Source: Lachnoclostridium edouardi
GTDB taxonomy: Bacteria; Bacillota; Clostridia; Lachnospirales; Lachnospiraceae
NCBI RefSeq assembly: GCF_900240245.1
Contig: NZ_OESQ01000001.1
Coordinates: 1,354,156-1,418,155, forward strand
Direction: 5' to 3'
DNA: 64,000 bases
Every line of letters begins with the position of its first letter. Position 1 is the first letter of the stretch. The notes under the pieces are model-generated. The model made no database searches. It was not told where the DNA came from and was given only the letters and a program-made list of their open reading frames with translations. Shown here one piece after another: positions 63,995 through 64,000 of the stretch. The position numbers and the translations under genes were made by a program.

Positions 63995-64000
63995 GCTGAA

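Larger units (their letters stand above)
63314..64000 (-). mobile_element. TnpA-only IS200/IS605-type element (ends approximate)
   Basis: The element includes tnpA (63448-63918), a hairpin with the tnpA promoter on its upstream side (63938-63994), and a hairpin array on its downstream side (63314-63444). No tnpB is present. Related subterminal sequences GGTTCGCCAAGCGCA and TGCGGTTGGCGAACC are inverted copies with one mismatch. The exact cleavage sites are not visible, and the upstream end may lie beyond the window. It sits 25 bp after the L,D-transpeptidase stop, so it does not disrupt that gene. Confidence 0.8.

Overview
The window (about 44-45% G+C by eye) looks like a chromosomal segment of an anaerobic, spore-forming Firmicute of the Lachnospiraceae type (Clostridium cluster XIVa). 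The reasons are the str and rpoBC gene order, a SpoIIR sporulation gene, ChW repeats fused to an L,D-transpeptidase, strong AGGAGG ribosome binding sites, and TTGACA/TATAAT-type promoters. The genus call is inference; no 16S gene is present.

Layout. 1-1.6 kb: the 5' part of a membrane-anchored surface protein with a proline-free collagen-like stretch, running off the left edge. 2-15 kb: the housekeeping block rpoB-rpoC, an acyl-CoA thioesterase, then rpsL-rpsG-fusA-tuf, all on the minus strand. The rif and streptomycin target regions have wild-type residues. 15-20.5 kb: a TRAP transporter (dctPQM) with an enolase-superfamily enzyme and a divergent GntR/FCD regulator, with a 24-bp perfect palindrome between them. 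20.6-37 kb: mixed metabolism, including DUF1934, murI, ddl, spoIIR, ispE with a second GntR gene, cyclophilin, GNAT, isoaspartyl dipeptidase, a Ca/Na exchanger, an alanine symporter, a Zn-dependent phospholipase C-like protein, a split ThrE exporter, a secreted MBL-fold protein, a lipoprotein and a BCCT carrier.

37-62 kb: a large minus-strand surface-glycan locus. It holds three activated-sugar branches: RfbF-RfbG-RfbH for CDP-3,6-dideoxyhexose, GmhA-GmhB-HddC for GDP-heptose, and RfbC plus a DegT aminotransferase for dTDP-sugars. It also holds five separate glycosyltransferases or glycosyltransferase-bearing proteins, LicD, an acyltransferase, an ABC exporter (Wzm/Wzt with a Wzt_C glycan-binding domain) and a Wzx-like flippase. 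The most interesting part is the run wzt, SAM methyltransferase, then a 1036-residue protein with a kinase-like domain, a coiled coil and two glycosyltransferase domains. This order parallels the WbdD/Wzt chain-termination and length-control system of Gram-negative ABC-dependent O-antigens, but the parts are rearranged.

62-64 kb: an L,D-transpeptidase, then a TnpA-only IS200/IS605 element whose far end carries four successive hairpins.

Several start codons were reassigned from ribosome-binding-site spacing: TTG for fusA and for the glycosyltransferase at 59888-60583, and GTG for rpsG. No rRNA, tRNA, CRISPR array or prophage was seen.
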